Of a stretch of 64,000 bases of DNA, positions 1 to 8,573 are shown piece after piece. The stretch comes from Candidatus Puniceispirillum sp. GTDB taxonomy: Bacteria > Pseudomonadota > Alphaproteobacteria > Puniceispirillales > Puniceispirillaceae. The first letter of the stretch is position 1, and each line of letters begins with the position of its first letter. Made by a program: the position numbers and the translations under genes. Location: NCBI GenBank assembly GCA_016778895.1, contig JADHOR010000006.1:1-64000 (forward strand), written 5' to 3'. The notes beneath the pieces are model-generated. The model worked only from the letters and a program-made list of their open reading frames with translations, was not told the DNA's origin and searched no databases.

Positions 1-735
1 CCAGAAATTTACCGCGCGATCCGCCGCGATGCGTTGCTGGAAAACGTGATGGTCGACGCCGATGGCAAGGTTGATTTCAGTAATACCAGCCTGACCTTGA
101 ACACCCGCGTATCCTATCCAATCTATCATATTGACAACATTGTTCAGCCGGTATCAAAAGCAGGGCACGCCAAGCATGTGCTATTCCTGACCGCCGACGC
201 GTTCGGTGTTTTACCGCCTGTTTCCATCCTTGATGATGCGGAAACGCAATACCACTTCCTTTCTGGCTTTACCGCAAAGATGGCCGGTATGGAACGCGGT
301 ATGACCGAACATCAGCCGACCTTTTCGGCCTGTTTTGGCGCCGCTTTCTTAACCCTGCATCCAACGGTTTATGCCGAGGTTTTAAACAACCGTATGCGCA
401 ATGCGGGCGCCAAGGCCTTTTTGATCAATACTGGCTGGAACGGCCAAGGCAAGCGTATCTCATTGGCCAACACACGGGCCTTGATCAACGCGATTTTCGA
501 CGGCGAGCTTGAAAATGCCGAAACCGAAACCCTGCCAATATTTAATTTGAGAATGCCAAAAACACTGGCCGGGCTTGACAGAACAGTCTTGGATCCACGC
601 TCAAGCTATGATGATACGGCAGAGTGGAAAAAGCGTGCCCGCCATCTTGGCGGCCTGTTTGTCGATAATTTTGAGAAATTTAATGACACTGACGCTGGCA
701 AGGCGCTGGTTGCAGCTGGCCCACAGCTAGGCTAA
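1..735 (+). CDS. pckA: Phosphoenolpyruvate carboxykinase (ATP), C-terminal part
   Basis: Converts oxaloacetate and ATP to phosphoenolpyruvate, the entry step of gluconeogenesis in the cytoplasm. The frame is open from base 1 ([16 protein letters not shown]) and ends in TAA, so the window holds the last 244 codons of a protein that is normally about 530 residues. [14 protein letters not shown] and [13 protein letters not shown] are hallmark ATP-PEPCK stretches, and the tail [20 protein letters not shown] matches the family C-terminus. The 5' half lies outside the window. A strong terminator follows 45 bases later. Later in the window fba and fbp encode other gluconeogenic steps, though they are not linked to this gene. 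Family identity is secure. Confidence 0.95.
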   Translation, partial: PEIYRAIRRDALLENVMVDADGKVDFSNTSLTLNTRVSYPIYHIDNIVQPVSKAGHAKHVLFLTADAFGVLPPVSILDDAETQYHFLSGFTAKMAGMERGMTEHQPTFSACFGAAFLTLHPTVYAEVLNNRMRNAGAKAFLINTGWNGQGKRISLANTRALINAIFDGELENAETETLPIFNLRMPKTLAGLDRTVLDPRSSYDDTAEWKKRARHLGGLFVDNFEKFNDTDAGKALVAAGPQLG

Positions 736-773
736 CGCGCATTTAAAAGACCTTCTTTTCAACAAGATCAAAA

Positions 774-807
774 CAAAAAAGACGCTGTCCTATCAGCGTC
801 TTTTTTT
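774..807. terminator. Bidirectional rho-independent terminator
   Basis: A 7-bp stem GACGCTG/CAGCGTC (781-787 with 794-800) has seven T on its right and an A-rich run on its left, so it can act on both strands. It lies between the converging pckA (+) and Ldh2-type dehydrogenase (-). Confidence 0.85.
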
Positions 808-827
808 ATGCCTGGATTATCCTGCGG

Positions 828-1823
828 TTAGAGCAGACTGTTGATGGTCTCAAGAAGGGCGCTATTGATCTGCCGCGGCCCCGTATCAAGCCGGTTTTTA
901 TGGCGTCTTGCCCCTGGCATACGGACGCCCTCAATTGCCAACATTTTCTGCACAAACCCCTCGACATGATCCTGCCAACCTTCGCCGGCAATAACCGTTG
1001 GCGATAGCCCGATCACCAATTCACCGCCGCGCGGCGGCCCACCATCCTTATTATCTGTTTCGCGTGCCTCAAAACTGAACTGCTCACCAGTCATGCCAGC
1101 CGCCAAAAGCTCGACCATCAGAGCAATCGCAGAGCCTTTATAGCCACCAAATGGCAATAACACACCCTTGGCAATCGCCGCCGGATCAGTGGTCAGCTCG
1201 CCATGCTCGTCAAGTCCTGTTCCAAGCGGCACCTCACGGCCATCACGCGCCGCAATCTGCACATCACCCATCGCCATCGAAGCTGTCGCCATATCGTACA
1301 CAACCGGATTATGACCCGGACGCGGCCATGCAAATGACAGCGGGTTTGTGCCAAAAAGCGCCTCTTTTGACCCGGCTGGTGCCACTGCTGGCATATAGGC
1401 GGTACAGGCGATGCCTACCAGCCCGCGATCCGCCAGATATTCGGTTTCCGGCCATAATGCGGCGAAGTGATGAACCCCGACGAGCGACAAGGCTGCGATA
1501 CCAATTTGGGTTGTCGCCTCAGCCAGTATGGGTAGGCCAACCGCCTGTGCCAGCGGCGCAAAACAACCGTGACCGTCAACTTGAATGATCGCCGGCGTCA
1601 GATGTTTTATCGTCGGTTTAGCTTTACCATCAACCTTGCCGCTACGCAGTGCCTTCACATATCCCGGAATTCGAAATAACCCGTGCGAATGCGACCCATC
1701 CCGTTCGGCGCGGCAGACAATATCCGCCAGCGCTTCTGCATTTGCGGTATCACATCCGTTTGCCAGCATAACCTTTTTTGCAAGGTCATAGATGTTATCA
1801 AGGCCAATCTCTTGAGTACTCAC
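828..1823 (-). CDS. Ldh2/malate-lactate dehydrogenase family oxidoreductase (DpkA-like)
   Basis: NAD(P)H-dependent oxidoreductase of the Ldh2 (malate/L-lactate/ureidoglycolate/imine reductase) fold, 331 residues. The N-terminal motif AERDGSHSHGLFRIPGY (about 38-54) holds the family's catalytic His and resembles Pip2C/Pyr2C reductases (DpkA), which reduce cyclic imines from proline-type compounds. That subfamily call is inference; lactate, malate or sulfolactate dehydrogenases share the fold. GVHHFAALWPETEYLA and FGTNPLSFAWPRPG are conserved cofactor/core segments. The start is GTG overlapping the proV stop (GTGA), so translation is probably coupled to the ABC transporter upstream and the enzyme likely acts on, or downstream of, the imported solute. 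Confidence 0.8.
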   Translation of the reverse strand: MSTQEIGLDNIYDLAKKVMLANGCDTANAEALADIVCRAERDGSHSHGLFRIPGYVKALRSGKVDGKAKPTIKHLTPAIIQVDGHGCFAPLAQAVGLPILAEATTQIGIAALSLVGVHHFAALWPETEYLADRGLVGIACTAYMPAVAPAGSKEALFGTNPLSFAWPRPGHNPVVYDMATASMAMGDVQIAARDGREVPLGTGLDEHGELTTDPAAIAKGVLLPFGGYKGSAIALMVELLAAGMTGEQFSFEARETDNKDGGPPRGGELVIGLSPTVIAGEGWQDHVEGFVQKMLAIEGVRMPGARRHKNRLDTGPRQINSALLETINSLL

Positions 1824-2866
1824 TTGTAACGTTGCCCTTCTATTTCGCGATCAGGACGTGCCATCGCTGCTATGGCATTTGCCATTGTGATCTTGCCAAT
1901 TGTTTTGCCATCTTCGCCAGTGACCGCCCCACTATCCTTGCCCGCACCGACCAGTTGTTGCAAGGCATCCTCAAGCGGCGTTTTCATGCCCATTTTAGGC
2001 CCCGTCGCACGGTTTGTCTTTTCCATTATAGAGCGCACCTCGAGTACACGGCCGCGATTAATATCCTTGATAAAGTCAGAAATATAATCATCGGCAGGAC
2101 GCATGATGATCGATTGCGGGTCACCTTGCTGAATCACCTCACCATCACGCAGGATCGAAATTTCATCGCCAATCCGCAGCGCCTCATCCAGATCATGGGT
2201 GATAAAGACAATAGTTTTATGCAGTTCTTCCTGAAGATCGAGAAGAATGTTCTGCATATCGGTACGAATCAGGGGATCGAGCGCTGAGAAGGCCTCATCC
2301 ATCAGCAAGATCTCGGCGTCAGTTGCAAGCGCACGGGCAAGGCCAACACGCTGTTGCATCCCGCCTGATAGCTGCGCCGGAAAATGCTGTTCGAACCCAG
2401 CCAACCCCACCCGTTCAATCCAGCGCTGGCTGCGCTCAACGGCCTCAGCCTCGCCAATACCCTGAATGCTCAGACCATAGGCAACATTCTGCGATACCGT
2501 ACGATGCGGTAAAAGCCCAAAACGCTGAAACACCATGGATGCCTTATGCCGACGGAATTCGCGTAATTCATCCGCCAACATCGCCAAGATGTCCTCCCCA
2601 TCGACAATCACTTCGCCTTCAGTTGGCTCAATCAACCGGTTGATATGCCGGATTAGGGTAGATTTTCCAGACCCAGACAAGCCCATAATCACCTGAATGC
2701 GCTTTGGCTTGATCTTTATATTAATGTCACGGAGACCGAGGACATGACCATGCTGATCAAGCAACTCCTGCTTGCTCAAGCCAGCATGAACATGTTTCAT
2801 CGCAGCTTCAGGGTTACTGCCAAAAACCTTATAAAGATTTCTGATTTCAATTTTGGTATCAGCCAT
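1820..2866 (-). CDS. proV: Quaternary-amine (glycine betaine/proline betaine type) ABC transporter ATPase
   Basis: ATP-binding subunit of an osmoprotectant-type importer, about 348 residues. Walker A GLSGSGKST lies near residue 62, Q-loop FQRFGLLPHRTV, signature LSGGMQQR, Walker B ILLMDEAFSALDP and switch His in ITHDLDEAL. The N-terminal extension with HVHAGLSKQELL is typical of ProV/OpuAA. The C-terminal region after DYISDFIKDINR is short and carries no clear pair of full CBS domains, unlike the roughly 400-residue E. coli ProV. I chose the second ATG of GGAAATGGTAATGGC because AAGGA sits seven bases before it. It overlaps proW by eight bases and its stop overlaps the next gene. Alternative ligand: trimethylamine N-oxide (TmoV type). 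Confidence 0.88.
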   Translation of the reverse strand: MADTKIEIRNLYKVFGSNPEAAMKHVHAGLSKQELLDQHGHVLGLRDINIKIKPKRIQVIMGLSGSGKSTLIRHINRLIEPTEGEVIVDGEDILAMLADELREFRRHKASMVFQRFGLLPHRTVSQNVAYGLSIQGIGEAEAVERSQRWIERVGLAGFEQHFPAQLSGGMQQRVGLARALATDAEILLMDEAFSALDPLIRTDMQNILLDLQEELHKTIVFITHDLDEALRIGDEISILRDGEVIQQGDPQSIIMRPADDYISDFIKDINRGRVLEVRSIMEKTNRATGPKMGMKTPLEDALQQLVGAGKDSGAVTGEDGKTIGKITMANAIAAMARPDREIEGQRYK

Positions 2867-3749
2867 TACCATTTCCTTTGCGATAGGCCTGCAATCGCTC
2901 GCCATATTTTTGTGAGACACGGTCAAAAATGATCGCGATGGCAACAATGGCCAAACCGTTCATCAAGCCAAGCGCAAGATATTGGTTCGAGACTGCTTGC
3001 AAAACTGGCACACCAAGACCGCGAACACCAATCATTGATGCAATCACGACCATCGCCAGCGCCATCATAATTGTCTGGTTTACCCCAGCAAAAATATTCG
3101 GTAGCGCCAGTGGAATCTGAACCCCCCATAGCCGTTGCTTGTAATTCGCGCCAAACGCGTCAGACGCCTCAAGTACCTCCTCATCAACAAGCCTGATGCC
3201 AAGATTGGTCAGACGGACGATCGGCGGTGCTGCATAGATACAAACAGCAATCAATCCAGGCACTTTACCAATGCCCAGTAACATCACCACAGGGATCAGG
3301 TAAACGAAACTTGGGATCGTCTGCATTACATCAAGCACGGGAGTAATAGTCGCCTGAACACGGTTTGACTTTGCCATCCAGATACCTAGAGGAATACCGA
3401 GGCCGATGCACACTAAAGTCGCAACTGAAATGATAGCTAATGTGGCCATAGTGTTTTCCCACATGCCAAAATAGCCAATAACAATGAAACAGGCGACTGA
3501 TCCAAAGACTAGCTTCCAACTCCGCGAGCCAAGCCAAGACAGCAAAGCAATTACAGCCAGAATAATTGGCCAAGGAGAATTGATCAGAAGCTTCTCAAAC
3601 CAAATCATAAACTGCAACAACGGGTCAAAAAAACTCTCAAGCGCATCACCATACGCGCGTGAGAAGCTTCGGAACCCAAAATCTATGGCTTTCTTGAAAT
3701 CGCGAAGATCGCTACGCCCCATCTCTGGAAATTCATTGAAAAATTCCAT
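2859..3749 (-). CDS. proW: Quaternary-amine ABC transporter permease
   Basis: Membrane subunit of the ProXWV-type importer, about 296 residues from ATG at 3749 (AAAGG upstream). Hydrophobic segments begin near residue 45 (INSPWPIILAVIALLSW) and give about six or seven membrane spans. The EAA-like cytoplasmic loop that contacts ProV is visible as EASDAFGANYKQRLWGVQIP. The N-terminal amphipathic part before the first span is usual for ProW. It ends inside the proV start region (8-base overlap), and a 9-bp hairpin separates it from proX, so proW and proV probably form the less abundant half of one transcript. Confidence 0.88.
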   Translation of the reverse strand: MEFFNEFPEMGRSDLRDFKKAIDFGFRSFSRAYGDALESFFDPLLQFMIWFEKLLINSPWPIILAVIALLSWLGSRSWKLVFGSVACFIVIGYFGMWENTMATLAIISVATLVCIGLGIPLGIWMAKSNRVQATITPVLDVMQTIPSFVYLIPVVMLLGIGKVPGLIAVCIYAAPPIVRLTNLGIRLVDEEVLEASDAFGANYKQRLWGVQIPLALPNIFAGVNQTIMMALAMVVIASMIGVRGLGVPVLQAVSNQYLALGLMNGLAIVAIAIIFDRVSQKYGERLQAYRKGNGNG

Positions 3750-3776
3750 ATCAGCGCCTTTCAGGAAAAATGATAA

Positions 3777-3806
3777 AACGTCTGCCAGTAAAAACCAGCA
3801 GACGTT
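3777..3806 (-). promoter_or_regulatory. Hairpin between proX and proW
   Basis: A perfect 9-bp inverted repeat, AACGTCTGC (3777-3785) with GCAGACGTT (3798-3806), lies in the 78-base gap between proX and proW. On the minus strand it is followed by a weak U-rich stretch (TTATCATTTTT). It fits an attenuator or 3'-end stabilising stem that leaves more proX than proWV message, as is common for binding-protein operons. Function is inferred. Confidence 0.6.
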
Positions 3807-3827
3807 CATTTACTTTAGATGATAACC

Positions 3828-4835
3828 TTAGAGGCCAGCTTTGATTTTTTTAGCGGCATCAGCACTAACCCAATTTTTCCATATGTTTTCGTGCTTTAGC
3901 AGAAATTCAATAGCAGCATCTTCACCAGTAGCTTGTTGATCTGCCATATACGAAAGTGTCGCGTTCATGATTGGGCCTGGAAAAATTCTTTTTCCAAAAT
4001 AATCACTAACAGCTGAACCAGCGCGTTTTTTGAAATCATCAGAAATAACTGTGTTTACTTCTGACTTTGTCCAGGATGATGGCTTAGGATCAGCACATTC
4101 CTGCTCAGGCTTCACTATGCAGTTATCCCAATTATCTTTACCAGCAAATGGAATCCCAAAATCCATCATGTTCAAACTGTATTTTCCAACGATTGAGGTT
4201 GGCGACCAATAATATCCAAACCAATTTTGCTTGCGGTCTGAGGCCTTTGCAATTGACGCGTCGAGGCCAGCGGCTGAACCCGGGTCAACCAGGCGCCAAC
4301 CCTTTTTTTCCATTTCGAACGCGCGAAACAGATTTGCATTTGCTAGCTGACAACCCCAACCTGACGGGCAAGTATGGAAACCACCCTTGGTAGGATCTTC
4401 GGGGTGAGGAAACAGATCAGGGCGTTTCAAAATATCTTGAACTGTTTTTAACTCAGGATGCTTTTCTAATGTATGAGGAAGCAACCACCACCCCTCACCA
4501 AGTCCTGTAATTGGGTCGGAAACAGTATGGAGCCGTCCTTCAGATTTTGCTTTTTCAAGAGGAATGGCTACCGCATTGATCCACATTTCACCCGCAACGT
4601 CAGGCACTCCTTTTTCGTTCATCGAAGTGAAAGTCGGCATCGTATCACCCGGAACAATGCTAACTTCACACCCGTATCCTTTACTTAAAATAATTTTATC
4701 GACATTGGCCAGTAGCTGTGCGGAGGCCCAATTCATCTCTGCAATTGACAAAGCCCCACATGATGCAGATGCCTGCCCACTGATCCCTAGAATTGTTCCA
4801 ACAGCAACCGCTGAGGCAATTAAAATATTCTTCAT
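3828..4835 (-). CDS. proX: Quaternary-amine ABC transporter substrate-binding protein
   Basis: Periplasmic binding protein of the OpuAC family, about 335 residues. The start is ATG at 4835 with GGGAGG eight bases upstream. The signal peptide MKNILIASAVAVGTILGISGQASA ends at an ASA-type cleavage site just before Cys-Gly. The mature part has many Trp/Tyr (MNWASAQLL, EGWWLLPHTL, WFGYYWSP) that could build the aromatic cage for a trimethylammonium group. Paired Cys in CPSGWGCQ and in CIVKPEQEC suggest disulfides. Glycine betaine, proline betaine, choline or trimethylamine N-oxide (TmoX-like) are all possible ligands; the neighbouring betaine-aldehyde dehydrogenase favours choline/betaine chemistry but does not prove it. 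Confidence 0.87.
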   Translation of the reverse strand: MKNILIASAVAVGTILGISGQASASCGALSIAEMNWASAQLLANVDKIILSKGYGCEVSIVPGDTMPTFTSMNEKGVPDVAGEMWINAVAIPLEKAKSEGRLHTVSDPITGLGEGWWLLPHTLEKHPELKTVQDILKRPDLFPHPEDPTKGGFHTCPSGWGCQLANANLFRAFEMEKKGWRLVDPGSAAGLDASIAKASDRKQNWFGYYWSPTSIVGKYSLNMMDFGIPFAGKDNWDNCIVKPEQECADPKPSSWTKSEVNTVISDDFKKRAGSAVSDYFGKRIFPGPIMNATLSYMADQQATGEDAAIEFLLKHENIWKNWVSADAAKKIKAGL

Positions 4836-4998
4836 AATTATCCCTCCCAAGGGTATTTTTTGTATGTTTTGTTGATGCTAACATCACTCCAATTAGAATG
4901 TCCAGTAGACGACATCTTTGTGACAGATGGCGCCTCGGTCATTCATTAACTCTTAAACCGTTTGGATACTCTGCAGTTTGTGAGGTTTTTTGATTTAA

Positions 4999-5733
4999 TT
5001 AACTACGATATTCCGGCTCCTCGTCGTCCAGAATTGTGCGGATTGCCCTCAAATGCTGGTCAACGGTTCGATCCTGAATTTCCCATTGTTTTGCAGTTTT
5101 CTCAGCAATCGTGTCAGGTAGCACAGATAACTCCAAACCCGATGCTCTCGCCGTTAAATAAGTCCTACAAGCTCGCTCATAATAATATGCGAGATCAAAT
5201 GCCAAGGCGGGGGACTCGGCAACTGTCATGAAGCCATGATTGCCCATCATCACCATACGCTTGTTGCCAAGAATGGTCGACAGCCGCTCAGCCTCGTCAT
5301 CCAGTCCCATACCGTCAAAACCGATGTCAACCGCAACACGGTTAAAGAACCGGCAGCTGGTTTGATCGACCGGCAAAAGGCTCGGATCTTTTAACGCGCT
5401 GAGCGCCGTTGCGTAATGCGAATGCAAATGAACGATGCACCGTGCCTGCGGATTGTTACGATGCATCGCCCCATGGATCCACCATGCTGTCGGATCAACC
5501 GTTTCACCATAATCAGACGGGGTTTTTCGCGCATCAAGCAACAACAGATCACTGGCCCGCATTTTTGAGAAATGGACCCCATAAGGGTTCATAAGAAAAA
5601 TCTGGCCATCATCCGAGACTGCATAGGAAAAGTGATTAGCGATGCCCTCATGCATTGCTTCGCGTGCCGACCAGCGAAAAATTGCCGCAAGATCGCGGCG
5701 CGCCTCGTCAATATCAACGATTATTTGAGACAT
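4999..5733 (-). CDS. Class II aldolase/adducin family protein
   Basis: Zn-dependent class II aldolase fold (fuculose-phosphate aldolase/adducin head), about 244 residues. The metal-site motif is visible as IVHLHSHYATALSA (His-x-His), with the third His likely in MMGNHGFMTV; GIANHFSYAV is the N-terminal family signature. The start at 5733 is preceded by GGGGGG. In many marine Alphaproteobacteria such stand-alone proteins are of unknown substrate. It lies upstream of and on the same strand as proX (163-base gap), and divergent from betB, suggesting shared regulation with quaternary-amine catabolism. No substrate is assigned. Confidence 0.82.
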   Translation of the reverse strand: MSQIIVDIDEARRDLAAIFRWSAREAMHEGIANHFSYAVSDDGQIFLMNPYGVHFSKMRASDLLLLDARKTPSDYGETVDPTAWWIHGAMHRNNPQARCIVHLHSHYATALSALKDPSLLPVDQTSCRFFNRVAVDIGFDGMGLDDEAERLSTILGNKRMVMMGNHGFMTVAESPALAFDLAYYYERACRTYLTARASGLELSVLPDTIAEKTAKQWEIQDRTVDQHLRAIRTILDDEEPEYRS

Positions 5734-5936
5734 TGGTGCCCCCCAGTCCGTTAAACGGATTCGCAAATTTACCGGTTACTCACATCAAAACTGCCTCATT
5801 CCGGCCGACCAGATCAAATTATTTTTATGATTTCCGCGATTATGATTTTTGCTTATGCTAGGCATCAAAGGCGATGGAACCATCATATGTGCCAGCCCAA
5901 CAGGACGAGCCAGCGAAGAAGGCAGGGAAATTAATC

Positions 5937-7367
5937 ATGCAAATCTGTCAGTCACTTATTGGTGGCAAACCGGTAAACAGCAATCTTCCGGTCATTGAAA
6001 AGCGCTATCCTGCCACTGGAGAGGTGATCGCCCATATTGAGCCTGCATCCGGCGAGATGCTTGATCGGGCGGTAGAGGTAGCGCAACAAGCACAGGTTTC
6101 ATGGGCAAAAACCGATGCGTTTGAACGCGCAAAAATTCTACACTGCGCCGCTAGTCTGATGCGTGAAGCCAATGACGAACTGGCTCATTTAGAAGTACGC
6201 GATGTTGGCAAATTGTTCAGCGAGGCGGTAAGCGGCGATGTACCATCCGGCATTGATGCGTTTGATTATTTTGCCGCCTGTATCACTGCGCAAAATGGTG
6301 ATTTCAACAAATGGGACAATGCCATCGGCTATAGCGTGAGGGTTCCACTTGGCGTCTGCGCCGGTATTGGGGCGTGGAATTATCCGATGCAGATTGCCTG
6401 TTGGAAATCGGCACCGGCGCTGGCCGCCGGCAATGCCTTTATTTTAAAGCCATCCGAGGAGACACCTTTCGTTGCGCAACGGGTTGCTGAATTGCTGCAG
6501 GCAGCCGGTCTACCCAACGGGTTGTTTCAGATCATTCACGGCGATGCTGATATTGGTGCCGCGATCTGCGCGCATCCAGGCATTGCCAAAATATCGCTGA
6601 CCGGCGGCGTTGAAACCGGACGGATGATCATGAGCCAGTCAGCGCATTCATTGAAAAGGATCACACTCGAGCTTGGCGGCAAATCGCCTTTGCTGGTATT
6701 TGATGATTGCGATTTTGACCTCGCGGTTCAAACCGCGCTTGACGCAAATTTCTACACGGCTGGTGAGGTATGCTCGAACGCAACGCGGGTGTTTGTGCAA
6801 CGGTCTATCGCCGATGATTTTATTGCCGCACTTACCGCCAAGGCCGAGGCTCTGCGCGTTGGCGACCCAATGGCCAGAGACATCCAGATGGGGGCGCTGA
6901 TCTCGGCGCGCCATCTTGCCAAGGTGTTGGACTATGTTGCAATCGGTGCCAGCGAAGGGGCAACCATCGCAACCGGCGGCCAGCAATTGCAGCCGCAGGG
7001 CTTTGAGAATGGCTATTTCATGCAGCCGACCATATTAACCAATTGCACCGACGATATGCGCGTCGTTCGCGAAGAAATTTTTGGGCCGGTGATGTCAGTG
7101 CTGATCTTTGACGATGAAGACGAAGCTGTCCGGCGCGCTAATGATACTGATTTCGGCCTTGGGGCGGGAGTAATGACCAAAGACCTTGGACGGGCGCACC
7201 GGGTTGCAAATGCGCTCGAGTCCGGCAATGTCTGGGTAAACAGCTATAATCTATTACCACCAGGGCTGCCGTTTGGCGGCGCAAAACAATCCGGATTTGG
7301 ACGCGAAAACAGCGCCGCCACACTGGATGCCTACAGCGAAATCAAATCAGTCTACATCCAACTATAA
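5937..7367 (+). CDS. betB: Betaine-aldehyde dehydrogenase
   Basis: NAD(P)-dependent aldehyde dehydrogenase oxidising betaine aldehyde to glycine betaine; about 476 residues from the ATG at 5937 (MQICQSLIGG). An earlier ATG at 5874 would add 21 residues of low-conservation sequence. Family landmarks: GAWNYPMQIACWK near the cofactor site, KPSEETP, TLELGGKSPL with the general base Glu, catalytic Cys about residue 279 in GEVCSNATRVF, EIFGPVMSV, and the C-terminal GLPFGGAKQSGFGREN. Related aminoaldehyde dehydrogenases are the main alternative. It is divergent from the class II aldolase gene; no choline dehydrogenase is in the window. Confidence 0.87.
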   Translation: MQICQSLIGGKPVNSNLPVIEKRYPATGEVIAHIEPASGEMLDRAVEVAQQAQVSWAKTDAFERAKILHCAASLMREANDELAHLEVRDVGKLFSEAVSGDVPSGIDAFDYFAACITAQNGDFNKWDNAIGYSVRVPLGVCAGIGAWNYPMQIACWKSAPALAAGNAFILKPSEETPFVAQRVAELLQAAGLPNGLFQIIHGDADIGAAICAHPGIAKISLTGGVETGRMIMSQSAHSLKRITLELGGKSPLLVFDDCDFDLAVQTALDANFYTAGEVCSNATRVFVQRSIADDFIAALTAKAEALRVGDPMARDIQMGALISARHLAKVLDYVAIGASEGATIATGGQQLQPQGFENGYFMQPTILTNCTDDMRVVREEIFGPVMSVLIFDDEDEAVRRANDTDFGLGAGVMTKDLGRAHRVANALESGNVWVNSYNLLPPGLPFGGAKQSGFGRENSAATLDAYSEIKSVYIQL

Positions 7368-7534
7368 ATGCACTGCCGCAAACCCCTACCCAACAAATTG
7401 ACCATCGGCGGCCTCAGTTGGGTCTGCGCTAAGCCATGGTTACAAAGGTCGTCATTCGCAAAAGTATTCAATAGCAAAATTTGTTTGGGGTGGCTATTGT
7501 CTGCTCCACGAGCATTCAAGGGGTTCTGGCAAAA

Positions 7535-8470
7535 ATGAGATATGTTGTAACGGGCGGCTGCGGCTTCATCGGCTCTCACGTCGTAAATCTATTGCAATCG
7601 AGAGGCGGAAAGGTTGCGATTATCGACAAAATCACAAATCGAAAAATAGTGGATAGTGAATTCCTGAACAAGGAAGCACAGCATTTTTACATGGACATTA
7701 GCAATCCACAGCTCATGGAAAAAGCGTTGCTGCCTGACGATATTGTTATACATCTCGCTGCACAGTCGCATGTCGATGTTGCCTTCAAGAACCCTGTTGA
7801 AACAACTATTTCTAATGTTGTTGGTATCCATAGTTTGCTCGCAGCCTGTGTCAATAAAGGCGTCAGAAAACTGGTTGTGATGAGCACCGATGAGGTTTAC
7901 GGATCAACCGACAAGATTGTTGATGTACGATTGCTGGACCCGGCTAATCCCTACAGCGCATCAAAAGCGGCAGCAGACATGATTGTTAGCGCATATCAAA
8001 AAATGCACCCGGAATTGGTCATCACAACGTTACGGTCAAACAATATCGCTGGACCCGGGCAATTTATCAATAATATCATCCCACGTTTTTCTGTGCTTGG
8101 GCTGTTGAACAAAAAATTTACCCTACACGGTGATGGCTCGGCTCGTCGCCGTTACCTTTGGGTAAAAGATGCCGCGATGGCTATTTGTCTTCTGGCAGAG
8201 AACGCCAGCCAAAGTCATATTTATCACATTGGACACCACCAAGCCTTTTCAAATTTGGAAATTGCGAAAAAAATTGGCAGCTATCTGCAGCTGGATGATT
8301 ATATTTCCTTCGAAAAAGACCGGTTGATAAATGACACGATTTACCCAGCCGATAGTTCAGATATGACGCGGGAGTTTCAGTGGGAGCCAACGCGCAACTT
8401 AGATGATTTTTTGCCTGAAACAATCGAATGGTATCGCACTCACCTTGACCATTTTCGGGATCTCGTTTGA
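7535..8470 (+). CDS. NAD-dependent sugar epimerase/dehydratase (dTDP-glucose dehydratase-like)
   Basis: Extended SDR enzyme of nucleotide-sugar metabolism, 311 residues. Rossmann motif GGCGFIGSH is at residues 7-15, STDEVYG carries the conserved active-site Thr-Asp-Glu of RmlB-type 4,6-dehydratases, and YSASKAAAD gives the catalytic Tyr-x-x-x-Lys. The start at 7535 (MRYVVTGG) puts the Rossmann loop at the usual distance; AAGGGG lies 11 bases before it. It is somewhat shorter than canonical RmlB (about 350), so the exact sugar is unknown. The glycosyltransferase that follows 103 bases later on the same strand suggests a surface-polysaccharide role. Confidence 0.83.
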   Translation: MRYVVTGGCGFIGSHVVNLLQSRGGKVAIIDKITNRKIVDSEFLNKEAQHFYMDISNPQLMEKALLPDDIVIHLAAQSHVDVAFKNPVETTISNVVGIHSLLAACVNKGVRKLVVMSTDEVYGSTDKIVDVRLLDPANPYSASKAAADMIVSAYQKMHPELVITTLRSNNIAGPGQFINNIIPRFSVLGLLNKKFTLHGDGSARRRYLWVKDAAMAICLLAENASQSHIYHIGHHQAFSNLEIAKKIGSYLQLDDYISFEKDRLINDTIYPADSSDMTREFQWEPTRNLDDFLPETIEWYRTHLDHFRDLV

Positions 8471-8573
8471 CCGCGCTTGAAATGGTGTTATGCGCCGCGA
8501 TGCGGCAATTTTACGTCGAGGAATTGCGAGTTAATGCTGCGGTGAAAAACGGGCAAAAATAACAGAGAGGCCA

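Noticed and set aside
1778-2287. Plus-strand 169-residue frame opposite proV
   Set aside because: Overlaps the ATPase motifs on the other strand and shows no family features.
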